The notes: a model not told the origin generated them from the sequence alone. A stretch of DNA of 64,000 nt from VAZQ01 sp046733355 (GCA_046733355.1 JBKPOZ010000124.1:1-64000); one strand, 5' to 3'. Shown: positions 8,379 through 17,783, numbered from the stretch's first letter. Translations and numbers: made by a program.

Positions 8379-10727
8379 ATGAGCAAGATGAGTGCTGCCT
8401 GTCGGCGAGATTTGGCCCAGCACGGCTTTTACCCGCCCGCCGCAGTCCGCCTCCCCGTACTTGAATATCTGTTCATCTCGTTTTTGTGCTCCTTTCTTCT
8501 GGTTGCGGCCTGCCCGCTTCTGCTCCCTTCTGCGGCTTCCGCGCAGGCAGTGACTGCTCCGTCCGACTCCGTGCGACGCGAAATTCTCGCGCTCTATGAC
8601 AGTCGTGAGGAGGCGCGGCCCGATCAAACTCGCATTCATCGCTTTGCGGAAATGCCGCTCAATCACCTCGGGCTCATGGTGACGTACTGGGACATCAATC
8701 GCGGCATGCCCTCATCCGAACGGACCGGCAACCTGCGTGGCGTGCTGACCTGGTTCAGGCGTGCGCCGCCGCCTGTGTTCTACGCCTGGGGTCTTGACCA
8801 GATCGCAAACGGCGTTCGTATGGTCGTAATCGGTGATGCCGGATTGTCGTTCGGCACCCCCGCCTTCGCCGCCGCCAACAAATTGTTTGGTGCAATCGGC
8901 TTCGGCCTGAGCGGCAGCGTCGCCGATATTACTTACGGCGCGCGTGTCCTCTACCGCGATGCGCTCATCGGGTTTGAACGCAATCTCGATCCTGTGCTGC
9001 CGGCGTTTCCAATCGTGGGGACGCAGGGAGCCGACGTGACGTCGCATCTCGTGCTCGAGCACCGCGAGGGAAATCAGGTGCTCGCCTCGAGCCTGGTGCT
9101 CACCAGCGGTCGCGGCGGTTACGCCGCCAATGGCTATTTCATCTACGAGGAGCCGGTGAGCGGTCGCACGAAATGGATCTTGGATCCGTTTGCGTTTTTT
9201 TCCAAAGGCTTCGATGTGCGGCTCACGCCAATTCCGGATGTGACAACCTTGTCCGGCCGACGCGTGTGGTTCAGTCACATCGATGGTGACGGCTGGAACA
9301 ACATTACCTACATCGAGGAGTATCGGGAGCGGCCGACCGTCGCTGCGAGCGTGGTCCTGCATGAGCTGATCGCCCCATACCCGGACCTGCCGGTTGCGGT
9401 AGGGCTCATCGGCGCGGATGTGGATGAGCGCTATGGCACTCCGGAGGCCGGCCGCCAGGCCGCGCGCGAGCTGTTCGCGCTGCCGCAGGTGGAAGTCGCT
9501 TCACACAGCTATTCTCACCCGTACAAGTGGAGCTTCTTCGAGAATTATGACCGCAAGCTCGAGGAGCGCCTCGTCAGCCCCGACGAGACCGAATGGACGG
9601 CCGTGCTCGGCGATCGTGTGCGGCGCATCGCCCGCCGCTTGTTTCCGGGCTTCAGCCGCAAGAACGAGGCGGAGTCGTTGAAGCCGGAGGAGGACCCGCC
9701 GCGTGCCTACAGCGAATTTCCGTTCGATTTGGATCAGGAGATCGGCGGCAGCATCGCCACCGCGGAGAAGCTGGCGCCGGAGGGAAAGCGGGCCACCGTT
9801 TATCTGTGGAGCGGCGGCGCCGAGCCGTTTGAAGAGGCCATTGCGCGTACCCGCCGCTTGCGATTGCGCAATCTCAACGGCGGCGATTCCCGATTCGATC
9901 CGGACTATCCTTCGATCACCTATCTCGCGCCTATTTCCCGCACGGCAGGAACGCAGCGGCAGATATATGCAGGCAATGCCAACGACTACATCTACATCAC
10001 CGACGGCCAGGGGCGCGATCACGGGTTTCTGCATCTGGACGCGACGATCGCCGCGACCGAAAGTCCGCGCCGGCTGAAAGGTGTGAACGTCTATTATCAC
10101 ATGTATGCCGGCGAGCGTCCCGCTCAGCTCGCCGCAGTGCGTCATCATCTCGACGCCGCGCGCCAGTCTGCGCTTGCCCCGGTGGCAGCCTCGCATTACG
10201 CCGCCATGGCCGATGGCTTCTTCTCGATTGAGATGACCAGGTTGTCGGAGCTGAGCTGGCGCGTGTCCAATCGCGGGGCGCTGCAGACTTTGCGCTTCGA
10301 TGATGCGGCGGAGCTCAACGTCGACTTCGGCCGCAGCCCTGGCGTGATCGGACAATCCCGGAAAGGAGCATCGCTGTATGTGGCGCTTGATGAGGGAATC
10401 GACGAGGCCGTCATCACGCTCACCCGGACTGCGCCGCCGGTTGTGCAGAGGCCGTACCTGATCGATGCGCGCTGGAGCTTCCGCGACCTGCAGCGAAAGG
10501 AATGCGGGTTCGCTGTGACGGCCAAGGGGTACGGTAGCGGTCAGATGACCTGGGGTGGCATGCGGCCGGGCGCGTATCTCGTGATTGCGCGCGACGCAAA
10601 GGAAACGGTTTGGGAAGAGGAGTTCGAGGTTCGCGCAGACGGCCGGCTCGCGTTCACCGTCGATGCAGAGGCGCTATCCCCGCTGGACATCGAGGTGCGA
10701 TGCCTTGACAGACAGGGAGCGCCCTGA
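8379..10727 (+). CDS. pelA: PelA-like polysaccharide deacetylase lacking the hydrolase domain
   Basis: About 782 residues. A long N-terminal hydrophobic signal ending SAASAQA sends it to the periplasm. The following domain (PLNHLGLMVTYWDINRGMP...VVIGDAG) matches the flavodoxin-like part of PelA that follows the glycoside-hydrolase domain in Pseudomonas. The deacetylase part has the metal Asp in HIDGDGW (about 300) and the H-x3-H pair in SHSYSHPY (376 and 380). The N-terminal GH166 hydrolase domain of P. aeruginosa PelA (about 950 residues) is absent. The start is uncertain (ATG 8379 or 8388); upstream codons show no signal features. Its stop overlaps the next ATG (TGATG). Predicted role: de-N-acetylation of Pel polymer. 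Confidence 0.85.
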   Translation: MSKMSAACRRDLAQHGFYPPAAVRLPVLEYLFISFLCSFLLVAACPLLLPSAASAQAVTAPSDSVRREILALYDSREEARPDQTRIHRFAEMPLNHLGLMVTYWDINRGMPSSERTGNLRGVLTWFRRAPPPVFYAWGLDQIANGVRMVVIGDAGLSFGTPAFAAANKLFGAIGFGLSGSVADITYGARVLYRDALIGFERNLDPVLPAFPIVGTQGADVTSHLVLEHREGNQVLASSLVLTSGRGGYAANGYFIYEEPVSGRTKWILDPFAFFSKGFDVRLTPIPDVTTLSGRRVWFSHIDGDGWNNITYIEEYRERPTVAASVVLHELIAPYPDLPVAVGLIGADVDERYGTPEAGRQAARELFALPQVEVASHSYSHPYKWSFFENYDRKLEERLVSPDETEWTAVLGDRVRRIARRLFPGFSRKNEAESLKPEEDPPRAYSEFPFDLDQEIGGSIATAEKLAPEGKRATVYLWSGGAEPFEEAIARTRRLRLRNLNGGDSRFDPDYPSITYLAPISRTAGTQRQIYAGNANDYIYITDGQGRDHGFLHLDATIAATESPRRLKGVNVYYHMYAGERPAQLAAVRHHLDAARQSALAPVAASHYAAMADGFFSIEMTRLSELSWRVSNRGALQTLRFDDAAELNVDFGRSPGVIGQSRKGASLYVALDEGIDEAVITLTRTAPPVVQRPYLIDARWSFRDLQRKECGFAVTAKGYGSGQMTWGGMRPGAYLVIARDAKETVWEEEFEVRADGRLAFTVDAEALSPLDIEVRCLDRQGAP

Positions 10728-11665
10728 TGTTGCGGCACATCGCCTTCATCGGCGTGGTCACGGCGTTGGCGCTTGCCGCGGGGGTTGCCATCGTGCCTGG
10801 CGGACGCGAGCAATGGACCATGCTCGTGCGCGACGGGCATAACCAGGAGGCGCTCGCGCTACTGGAAGCGCGATACCGTGCAGGCGAGCGCGAGCCGGAT
10901 GCCATCGTGCATCTCTATCGGCTCTATATGGGGTTTGCCGAGATCGCCCAGGCCACGCGGGTGATCCAGGAATTTGCTGCTGAAAAACCCGACGATGCGC
11001 AAAGGCTGGCGATGCTCGCAAAACACTACGCCGATATCCAGGATTCGGCGGCCGAGATGCGCGCGCTGGAGGCCCTGTTCGAGCTGCAGCCTTCGTTGGC
11101 CACAGCGCGCGAGCTGCTGACGCACTACCGGCTTGGCGGGGACTTCGCGCGCGAACAGGGGCTGTTGCGCACCTTGCTCGCGCACGAGATGATCACGGCG
11201 AATGACGCCGAGCGGCTGGGCCTGATGCTCGCTGCACAGGGCGACCTCTACGGCGCGCGCGAGGCGCTCATCCGCTTCGACGAGATCGCCAATCCGGAGC
11301 GCAGCATTGGACGCTTTGTGTTGTTCGACGTGCTGGTCAAGACCGGAGATACCGCCGGCGCGCTCGGCAGGGCTGCGTCCTGGATCGGGCATTTCCGCAA
11401 GGCAGGCGTGCATCGCGCAGGAACCGGAGAGGCAGCGTCGGCCCGGCTCATTCACATGATGCGGGCGGTCGACGAGACCGAGACGCGCCGACTCCTTTGC
11501 GATCCGCAGCCGCCGGACGGCTTGGCGCTGGCGACCGCTGAACCAGGAAAGGAAACCTCGTGTGACCTCGCGATCTCCGGCGCACAGGCCGAGGCCGAGG
11601 CCGCCGACAATGTCGTCACCCATGGCACTGCACGCGAAGAGCCGGGGCGCAGGAAGCGACGATGA
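10727..11665 (+). CDS. TPR protein in the Pel operon, PelB-like periplasmic part
   Basis: 312 residues. One N-terminal membrane segment (HIAFIGVVTALALAAGVAIV) is followed by helical TPR-like repeats (ALALLEARYRAGE, YADIQDSAAEMRALEALFELQP). The last 60 residues are low-complexity and charged. In Pseudomonas the PelB protein joins a TPR scaffold that binds PelA to an outer-membrane beta-barrel; only the scaffold is present here, with no barrel-like strands. It overlaps pelA by 1 bp and pelD by 4 bp. The assignment to PelB rests on operon position and TPR content. Confidence 0.7.
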   Translation: MLRHIAFIGVVTALALAAGVAIVPGGREQWTMLVRDGHNQEALALLEARYRAGEREPDAIVHLYRLYMGFAEIAQATRVIQEFAAEKPDDAQRLAMLAKHYADIQDSAAEMRALEALFELQPSLATARELLTHYRLGGDFAREQGLLRTLLAHEMITANDAERLGLMLAAQGDLYGAREALIRFDEIANPERSIGRFVLFDVLVKTGDTAGALGRAASWIGHFRKAGVHRAGTGEAASARLIHMMRAVDETETRRLLCDPQPPDGLALATAEPGKETSCDLAISGAQAEAEAADNVVTHGTAREEPGRRKRR

Positions 11666-12744
11666 GCAGCATGATTGACGATGCTGATCTGACAGAGCCG
11701 GTGCCTCGATCGCGCTGGTCAGCTTGGTCGCGGCTTGCTCTGGAATACGCATTCTGGTTCGGCGCGGCGATCCTGCTCAAACTCGCACTTTCCGCCTGGA
11801 CCAGCGTTCCCTATCCCAGCCCGTTCTGGATGCCGGTCGCAGTGCTTGCACTGCAGCGCGGTCTTGCCGCAGGACTGAGCGCCGCGTTGATCGCCGCGGC
11901 GCTGCAATTGCTGCCCGGCTTGCCCGCTCCTTCTCTCGCAGAGGACATCTATGCCTATGTCGGCAGGATCGCTTTCGAACCGATCGCATGGACCGCTGTG
12001 GCGCTCTGTATCGGTCAGCTTCGGAGTCGCGAGATCATGACGCTGGCTGCGCTGAGGGAGCGCCTGCTCGAGCGCACTCGTCATGCGGATGCCGTCGCTG
12101 AGCTTTGCACGCATCTGCGGCAGCGCATCGAGACCCTCGAACGCCACATTGCCGCAAACGAGGACGCATCGGTCTCCGAGGTAGCCGAAGCGATCATCAA
12201 ACTCGCACAAGCGGGCTGGGATGATTTCGCCGCCTGTTTGCGCCAAGTTGTTCTGGTGATGACCGGGGCTGCCGAGTTCACCGTGTATTTACTCGCGGAG
12301 AATGGGCTTGAGGCAGCGGTCCTGCCCGAAGGCGAGCGCCCGGGGATTGTGCATGCGGCAATCAAACCGGCGACTGCACTGTACAATTCCATTGTCAATG
12401 AACGGCAGGTCGTCTCTGCCGCCACTCCGGGGGGTGCCGCGCTCCTGGGCAGCGTCGGCATTTTCGCCGGTCCCCTGCTGGAGGCACACGCTTCCGGCCG
12501 TGTCGTCGGAATGCTTGCGCTCTCGGGCGCATCGGCTGATGCGCTGCCCGAGGACATCGAGCGCCGATTCACGCTCGCCTGCTCCGAGCTTTCCCGATTG
12601 GTCGAGCGCATAAAGCTGATCAATACGTGGCGTGCCGCGAGGAATGGCCAGCTGCGTGAGGCCGACGAGGTTGCAATGCCCGAGGCCAATGAGAAGGGCA
12701 CTCCTTCGCTCATGCCGCCGGAGCAAAGGCCGAGCCTGCAATGA
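11662..12744 (+). CDS. pelD: PelD-like membrane GAF protein without GGDEF domain
   Basis: 360 residues. Residues 25-120 hold about four hydrophobic segments, 120-165 look coiled-coil, and 170-320 form a GAF-like domain. Canonical PelD (about 455 residues) continues into a degenerate GGDEF domain that binds c-di-GMP through an RxxD site. Here the protein stops after a charged tail (EADEVAMPEANEKG) and no such domain is visible. The c-di-GMP switch on the synthase complex therefore seems absent or supplied elsewhere. It overlaps both neighbours by 4 bp. Confidence 0.78.
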   Translation: MSSMIDDADLTEPVPRSRWSAWSRLALEYAFWFGAAILLKLALSAWTSVPYPSPFWMPVAVLALQRGLAAGLSAALIAAALQLLPGLPAPSLAEDIYAYVGRIAFEPIAWTAVALCIGQLRSREIMTLAALRERLLERTRHADAVAELCTHLRQRIETLERHIAANEDASVSEVAEAIIKLAQAGWDDFAACLRQVVLVMTGAAEFTVYLLAENGLEAAVLPEGERPGIVHAAIKPATALYNSIVNERQVVSAATPGGAALLGSVGIFAGPLLEAHASGRVVGMLALSGASADALPEDIERRFTLACSELSRLVERIKLINTWRAARNGQLREADEVAMPEANEKGTPSLMPPEQRPSLQ

Positions 12745-13481
12745 CACATGCACAAAGCCAAACCGAGTCTGTGGCCTTCGCAGTGCCGCCTGTGGCGGTT
12801 GGACGCAGGGACGCAGTGTGCTCACTCGTCACATTCGCGCTGAGCATGGCGGTGCTTGGTTACGCGATGAGTCCCATCGCCAAAATAGGCATCGTTCTCG
12901 CTTTTCACGCAGCAGTTCTGCTCATCCCGGCGGCAGCATGCATCATGCGATACAGGCAGCAGCGCGAGCTGACAGTTGCGATGCTCCTGCTGATGACGAC
13001 GGCCGCTGCCGGCCCGATCGGCGCGCTCGGCTGTGCGTTTTTTGCGCTTGCGCTCTGGAGCCGCCAACCTGCTCCCGAGCGGCTGCGGCACTGGTATGAG
13101 TACATTTCCGGCATCGTCGCCCGCTGGCGGATTGTGCACCTCTACGAGGAGCTGCAATCCGGACGTCTGCCGTCGGACACGAACGCGGCCGTCCCCCGCT
13201 TCCGGCCCATCCTGCGAAGCGCTCCGGTCGAAGAGCAGCAGCGTGTGCTCGGCGTGCTCGGGCGGCGCTATCATGCGCAGTTTCGGGCCGTATTGCGGGA
13301 GGCCCTGCGCCACAGAAACGGTTTCATTCGTGCCCAGGCCGCCGCCGTCGCAACCCGGCTGGATATGAACGAAAAGATGCGCCTGTGGTCGGCATCCGGG
13401 CCACCGGCTGACGTATTGACCGTTCGTCCCCGCGAAAGCGGGGACCCAGAACCTGCTGGATTCCCGCTTGCGCGGGAATGA
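12741..13481 (+). CDS. pelE: PelE-like inner-membrane protein with a repeat-derived C-terminus
   Basis: 246 residues. Two to three membrane segments occupy residues 25-105, followed by a helical cytosolic region. This matches PelE, a small partner that holds PelF to the PelD/PelG membrane complex. The last 20 or so residues (VRPRESGDPEPAGF...) are not PelE-like: they are the translation of a palindromic repeat that starts near 13,424, and the stop codon lies inside its second hairpin. The original C-terminus was probably near the LSASGPPAD region. The start ATG overlaps the pelD stop. Confidence 0.72.
   Translation: MTHAQSQTESVAFAVPPVAVGRRDAVCSLVTFALSMAVLGYAMSPIAKIGIVLAFHAAVLLIPAAACIMRYRQQRELTVAMLLLMTTAAAGPIGALGCAFFALALWSRQPAPERLRHWYEYISGIVARWRIVHLYEELQSGRLPSDTNAAVPRFRPILRSAPVEEQQRVLGVLGRRYHAQFRAVLREALRHRNGFIRAQAAAVATRLDMNEKMRLWSASGPPADVLTVRPRESGDPEPAGFPLARE
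13424..13481. repeat. Palindromic repeat of the RESGDP type inside the pelE 3' end
   Basis: Two hairpins: gtccccgc-gaaa-gcggggac (13,426-13,445) and ttcccgc-ttgc-gcgggaa (13,461-13,478). Read through, such elements give the peptide VRPRESGDP, seen in frame at the end of pelE. A similar, inverted element lies near 50,467. Confidence 0.8.
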
Positions 13482-13503
13482 GCGGAGTGTTTACCCCAAA
13501 CGC

Positions 13504-15015
13504 ATGTGGTTTCGCGCCCCTGAGCAAAACGCCGATGTCTGTCTGATCGTCGAGGGCGCGTACCCCTACGTGTCCGGCGGGGTCTCTGCGTGGGTGCACG
13601 GACTGATCCGCAGGCAATCGGATTTGCGCTTCAGCGTTGTGGCCATTCTTCCCGAGCCACCGCCGCCTTCCCGCAAATACGGCGATCTGCCGAACCTTGC
13701 GAGGCTGCATCACCTCTATCTGAGCAGGTTACCACGTCACGGCGGCTGGCGACCGCGAGGCCGCTTCGATCAGCCTGAATTCGACCGTGCCGTCGATCTA
13801 TTCCTCAGCCGCGGAGGATTGAAGGAGCTGGCCGGAGTGGACCGGCTGCTTGCACCGCTTGTGCGCGCGCGGCGCGCCGGCGACCTGCTCGACTCCGCGC
13901 TGGCCTGGCGGCTTGTTTGCGATCTCTACGACCGCGAAATGCCGCATGAGTCGTTCCTGCATTTCTTCTGGGCCTGGCGCGCCCTGTTCGGCGGGCTGAT
14001 TGCCACACTGTCTTTTCCGCTTCCTCCCGCGCGCGTCTATCACACCGTCTCCACCGGATATGCCGGTTTGCTCGCCGCACGCGCCGCTGTGGAAACGGGC
14101 CGCCCGGCGCTCATCACCGAGCACGGTATCTACACGAACGAGCGTCGCATCGAGATTCTCCAGGCGGAATGGATCGTGGACACGCTCGACAAGGGTTTCG
14201 CAATCCACGATCCGCGTCGCGACCTGCGCGACTTCTGGACCACGGCATTCGAAAGCTACGCGCGCGCATGCTACGAGGCATGCACCGAGGTGATCACGTT
14301 GCACGGAGCCAATCAGCCGGCGCAGGTCATGCAGGGCGCCTCGCCAGAGCGCATGAAGATCATCCCCAATGGCGTGGACTTCCAGACCCTGAGCGCGCTG
14401 CCCAAAGCGCGCACCGACGATCCGCCCACGGTCGCGCTCGTGGGTCGCGTGGTCCCGATCAAGGATATAAAGACGTTCATTCATGCCATTGGCATCTTGC
14501 TGGCGCAATTCCCCGACCTGATTGCGCTGATTATGGGGCCGACCGACGAGCAACCTGACTACTATTATGAATGCCGGGCACTCGTTGCCTCGCTCGGTCT
14601 CGGTGATCGCATCCAGTTCACCGGACAGGTTGACATTCGCGAGTATTTCCCGCGCATTCACGTCAACGTGCTCACCAGCGTGAGCGAATCGCAGCCCTTG
14701 AGCGTGCTTGAAGCGGGCGCCGCAGCGATCCCCACCATAGCAACCGATGTGGGAGCCTGCCGCGAGATCCTGCTCGGCCGCAGCGACGAGCATCCGTCGC
14801 TTGGCGCGGGAGGCATCATCACCGATGTCGCCTCTCCCGAGCAGACCGCGGCCGCCATCGGCGAGCTGTTGCGGGAAGCAGAGCGCCGGCAGCGGCTCGG
14901 CTCGGTGATGCAGCAACGCGTGAAAAGGTACTACGATGTCCCGGTGGTCGATGCCGCCTATGCGCGCATCTACCGCCGGCACATGGAAGCCTCACCCCAG
15001 CCCGTTGCGGCGTGA
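13504..15015 (+). CDS. pelF: PelF-like cytosolic glycosyltransferase (GT4)
   Basis: 503 residues. The N-terminus ADVCLIVEGAYPYVSGGVS is the hallmark of PelF, the nucleotide-sugar-dependent Pel polymerase. TEHGIYTNERRIEI, IPNGVDF, ALVGRVVPIKDIKTFI and SVSESQPLSVLEAGA are the GT-B donor and acceptor motifs, with the EX7E-type glutamates in the last block. I start at the ATG before WFRAPEQ because codons upstream lie in the repeat and are not PelF-like. No clear ribosome-binding site is visible, so coupling to pelE is likely. In other Pel operons pelG follows; here it does not. Confidence 0.9.
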   Translation: MWFRAPEQNADVCLIVEGAYPYVSGGVSAWVHGLIRRQSDLRFSVVAILPEPPPPSRKYGDLPNLARLHHLYLSRLPRHGGWRPRGRFDQPEFDRAVDLFLSRGGLKELAGVDRLLAPLVRARRAGDLLDSALAWRLVCDLYDREMPHESFLHFFWAWRALFGGLIATLSFPLPPARVYHTVSTGYAGLLAARAAVETGRPALITEHGIYTNERRIEILQAEWIVDTLDKGFAIHDPRRDLRDFWTTAFESYARACYEACTEVITLHGANQPAQVMQGASPERMKIIPNGVDFQTLSALPKARTDDPPTVALVGRVVPIKDIKTFIHAIGILLAQFPDLIALIMGPTDEQPDYYYECRALVASLGLGDRIQFTGQVDIREYFPRIHVNVLTSVSESQPLSVLEAGAAAIPTIATDVGACREILLGRSDEHPSLGAGGIITDVASPEQTAAAIGELLREAERRQRLGSVMQQRVKRYYDVPVVDAAYARIYRRHMEASPQPVAA

Positions 15016-15022
15016 GTTTTAC

Positions 15023-16576
15023 ATGCTCCGCCGCCGACAGTTCGTGTTGCTGTCTGCAGCTAGCGCGGCAGGCTTTGCAATTTCGCGATTTGGGCGCGCT
15101 TCCGCTTATCCGTTCACGCTCGGAGTGGCATCAGGCCAACCGTTACCGGACGGCTTTGTGCTTTGGACGCGGGTCGCACCCATTCCGCTTGCGCCAGACG
15201 GTCTTGGCGGCATGTCGTCCTCTGCTTCGGTTTTGTGGGAGGTGGCGACGGATGAAGGGATGCGCAGTGTCGTTCGCTCAGGATCGACAGAAGCGCACAG
15301 CCGCTTTGCGTACTCGGTTCATGTGGAGGTCTTCGGCTTGGAGCCTGGCCGCCCGTACTGGTATCGGTTCACGGCCCTGGGCGAGCAGAGTGGGGTGGGA
15401 GTCGCCCGCACGGCGCCCTTACCGGAGGGGAAACCTGGCACTCTCCGGTTCGCATTTGCGTCCTGTGCCAATTGGCAGCACGGCTATTTCAGCGCCTATC
15501 GGCACATGGCGGCGGAGAATCTCGACCTGGTCGTCTTTCTCGGCGATTACATCTACGAATACACGGACGAGGGCACGGAGGCAGACAAACGGCCGCGCCG
15601 GCACGATGGCCGGACCGCCGTCGATCTCACCGGCTACCGTAATCGATACGCGCTGTACCGCACCGACGCCGATCTGCAGGCGCTCCATGCCGCAGCGCCC
15701 TGCCTGATGACATGGGATGACCATGAGGTCGAAAATGATTACGCCAACGAGTGGTCGTTGCGCGTCGACGTTACGCCCGAGCAGTTTCTGCGCCGGCGCG
15801 CTGCGGCCTATCAGGCCTATTACGAGCACATGCCGCTGCGCGCCTTCTCCATGCCGCAGGGCAGCGCCTCGCGCCTTTACGACCGCTTCCGATTCGGGGA
15901 TCTCGCGAGCTTCACGGTGCTGGACGGCCGCCAATATCGCAGCAAGCAACCCTGTGAGCTGCCTCGTTACCGAGGCGGCCATGTCGCTCCGGACAGCTGC
16001 ACGGAACGTCGCGATCCGGCGCGAACTTATCTGGGGCCCGAGCAGGAGCGATGGCTGTTTGACGGCTTCAAGCGATCGGAATCAGTGTGGAACGTCATTG
16101 CCCAAGAACAGCTCGTCGCCATGCTGCGGCAGAAGGACCGCGCGGGCATCTGGGGATACTGGACCGACGGTTGGGATGGCTATCCGGCCGCCCGAAACCG
16201 AATGCTTGATGCTGTTGCCGCAACGCGCCTGCGCAATCCGGTATTTATCGGCGGCGACAGTCACTCCTATTGGGTCACGGATCTCAAGGCCGATTTTGCC
16301 AAGCCCGCATCGCCGACCATAGCAACCGAATTCGTAGGCACCAGCATCACGTCAGATCCGGCGCCACGAGACCTGTTCGACGCAGTGCTGCCGGAGAATC
16401 CGCACATCCGTTATTTCGAAAGCGATTACCGCGGTTACGTTGTCATCGAAATTACACGGTCGCGCTTGGAGGCACAGCTGCAGGTGATTTCCGATCGCCT
16501 CGATCCGAATGCGACAGTTTCCACATTGAGGCGGTTTGTCGTTGAGAACGGCACGCCCGGGGCCATTGCGGCGTAG
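15023..16576 (+). CDS. phoD: PhoD-like alkaline phosphatase/phosphodiesterase, Tat-exported
   Basis: 517 residues. The N-terminus MLRRRQFVLLSAASAAG is a Tat signal. An Ig-like PhoD N-domain (FTLGVASGQPLPDGFVLWTR) precedes the metallophosphatase domain with ASCANWQHGYFSAY, VVFLGDYIYEY, WDDHEVENDYAN and GGDSHSYWV, the Fe/Ca-binding blocks of the family. It would hydrolyse phosphodiesters or monoesters in the periplasm. It starts 7 bp after the pelF stop with no good ribosome-binding site, so it looks like the last gene of the Pel operon. A phosphatase at this position is not part of known Pel systems. Confidence 0.9.
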   Translation: MLRRRQFVLLSAASAAGFAISRFGRASAYPFTLGVASGQPLPDGFVLWTRVAPIPLAPDGLGGMSSSASVLWEVATDEGMRSVVRSGSTEAHSRFAYSVHVEVFGLEPGRPYWYRFTALGEQSGVGVARTAPLPEGKPGTLRFAFASCANWQHGYFSAYRHMAAENLDLVVFLGDYIYEYTDEGTEADKRPRRHDGRTAVDLTGYRNRYALYRTDADLQALHAAAPCLMTWDDHEVENDYANEWSLRVDVTPEQFLRRRAAAYQAYYEHMPLRAFSMPQGSASRLYDRFRFGDLASFTVLDGRQYRSKQPCELPRYRGGHVAPDSCTERRDPARTYLGPEQERWLFDGFKRSESVWNVIAQEQLVAMLRQKDRAGIWGYWTDGWDGYPAARNRMLDAVAATRLRNPVFIGGDSHSYWVTDLKADFAKPASPTIATEFVGTSITSDPAPRDLFDAVLPENPHIRYFESDYRGYVVIEITRSRLEAQLQVISDRLDPNATVSTLRRFVVENGTPGAIAA

Positions 16577-16596
16577 GATAACCGACAACGACGCAC

Positions 16597-17153
16597 ATGA
16601 GCCGCCCTGAGGACATGAGCACCAGGTTGACTGCAGACGAGGTTCGCCGCCTGCTGCAGCTCGACCCCCATGGCACCTGCGGGTTCGTGCACGTGAGTTC
16701 GTCAGCACGCAATCCATTGCGCCGGGCGGCTTGCCGGGACCCTTCGCCGAAGGCCGTCCCCTCGGCTCGGCGCTGTTTTTCATGGTGACGCCCAGCGCCC
16801 CCGTACGGCTGCACCGCATCCGCAACGACCAGCTCTATCACTATTATCTGGGCGATCCCATCGAGGTGTTTTTGTTGCATGCGAACGGCAGCGCCGCGCG
16901 CGCGGTTGTGGGGCCGGACTTGAAACACGGTCAGCGCCTCCAGCTTCTGATCCCGGGCGGCACGTTCCACACCGCGAGAGTCACCGGCACCCGCAATTGG
17001 TTTCTTGGCGCGAGCACCGAATGGCCCGGCGTCGTGCCACAAGACGTGGAAGCGGGAGATGTCGACGAGCTGGCCGGCAAATATCTCGATGTAGCCGACG
17101 AGCTGCGCGCGATCGCTGCATCGGCGCAGCGCATTCCCTCGGCAGCTTCATAG
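16597..17153 (+). pseudogene. DUF985 (cupin_5) protein broken by a one-base frameshift
   Basis: The N-terminal part (LTADEVRRLLQLDPHGTCGFV, from ATG 16,597) and the rest (STQSIAPGGLPGPF... RPLGSALFFMVTPSAPVRLHRI ... LIPGGTFHTARV ... WPGVVPQDV) are consecutive pieces of one DUF985 cupin, but they lie in different frames. Losing one base close to 16,697, after gggttcgtgcacgtgag, explains the shift. Restored, the product is about 185 residues, normal for the family. It is either a recent pseudogene or a sequencing error. If read from an internal start, the C-terminal piece keeps most of the cupin fold. Confidence 0.82.
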
Positions 17154-17342
17154 CCGCCTCCGGCCGTCCTGCGGTAAAAAACGCGACCGGGGAGGAGCTT
17201 TCGTAGCGCCGCATTGCACGACAAGCCCGGGCAGACTCGCCGCTGCAATTTCGATATCTTGCCCCATTCGCGAACTGCTCGTTGACGAGCTGATCGAGTA
17301 ATCGAGCTGGCGGGCAGTCTGCCACGGAAGAGGTAACCGCAT

Positions 17343-17783
17343 ATGAGATATCTTGCCGTTGTCTTCGCTGTTCTGTTCGCCATGAGCGCCGCGCGCGCGC
17401 AGGATGCAATCCCCGATTTGAAAGGCACCTGGTCCGGAAAAGGCAAATCCATTGTCTTCGGCAACAATCCCCATCATCCTGGTTCGGAAACGATGACGAG
17501 TCCGCCGCGCGTGCGTGAGTACGAGTTCACGTTCGTCGTGGATGGTCAGGATGGCCGCCTCGCCTGGGGACACTCCTTCTCCAGTGTCGCCCAGACCAAC
17601 GAGCCCTTTGCCTGGGCCGTTTCGAGCGACAACACATCCGTCATTGGAGCCGATACAGACGGGTATTATCAGTTGACGATCATGGCTCCCGATCGCATGG
17701 AGATGTGTTACGCGCACAATGGTCTGAGCCCGAGCAAATCCATCGTGGCGACCTGCTATGAGATGCAGCGAAGCGGAAAGTAG
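17343..17783 (+). CDS. Secreted protein of unknown function
   Basis: 146 residues. A Sec signal peptide (hydrophobic run ending SAARA, about residues 1-19) precedes a small beta-rich domain (LKGTWSGKGKSIVF, REYEFTFVVDGQDG, NTSVIGADTDGYYQLTIM) that looks lipocalin- or calycin-like. I do not recognise a named family. GAAGAGG lies about ten bases before the ATG. It stands alone between the broken cupin and a binding-protein gene. Confidence 0.75.
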   Translation: MRYLAVVFAVLFAMSAARAQDAIPDLKGTWSGKGKSIVFGNNPHHPGSETMTSPPRVREYEFTFVVDGQDGRLAWGHSFSSVAQTNEPFAWAVSSDNTSVIGADTDGYYQLTIMAPDRMEMCYAHNGLSPSKSIVATCYEMQRSGK

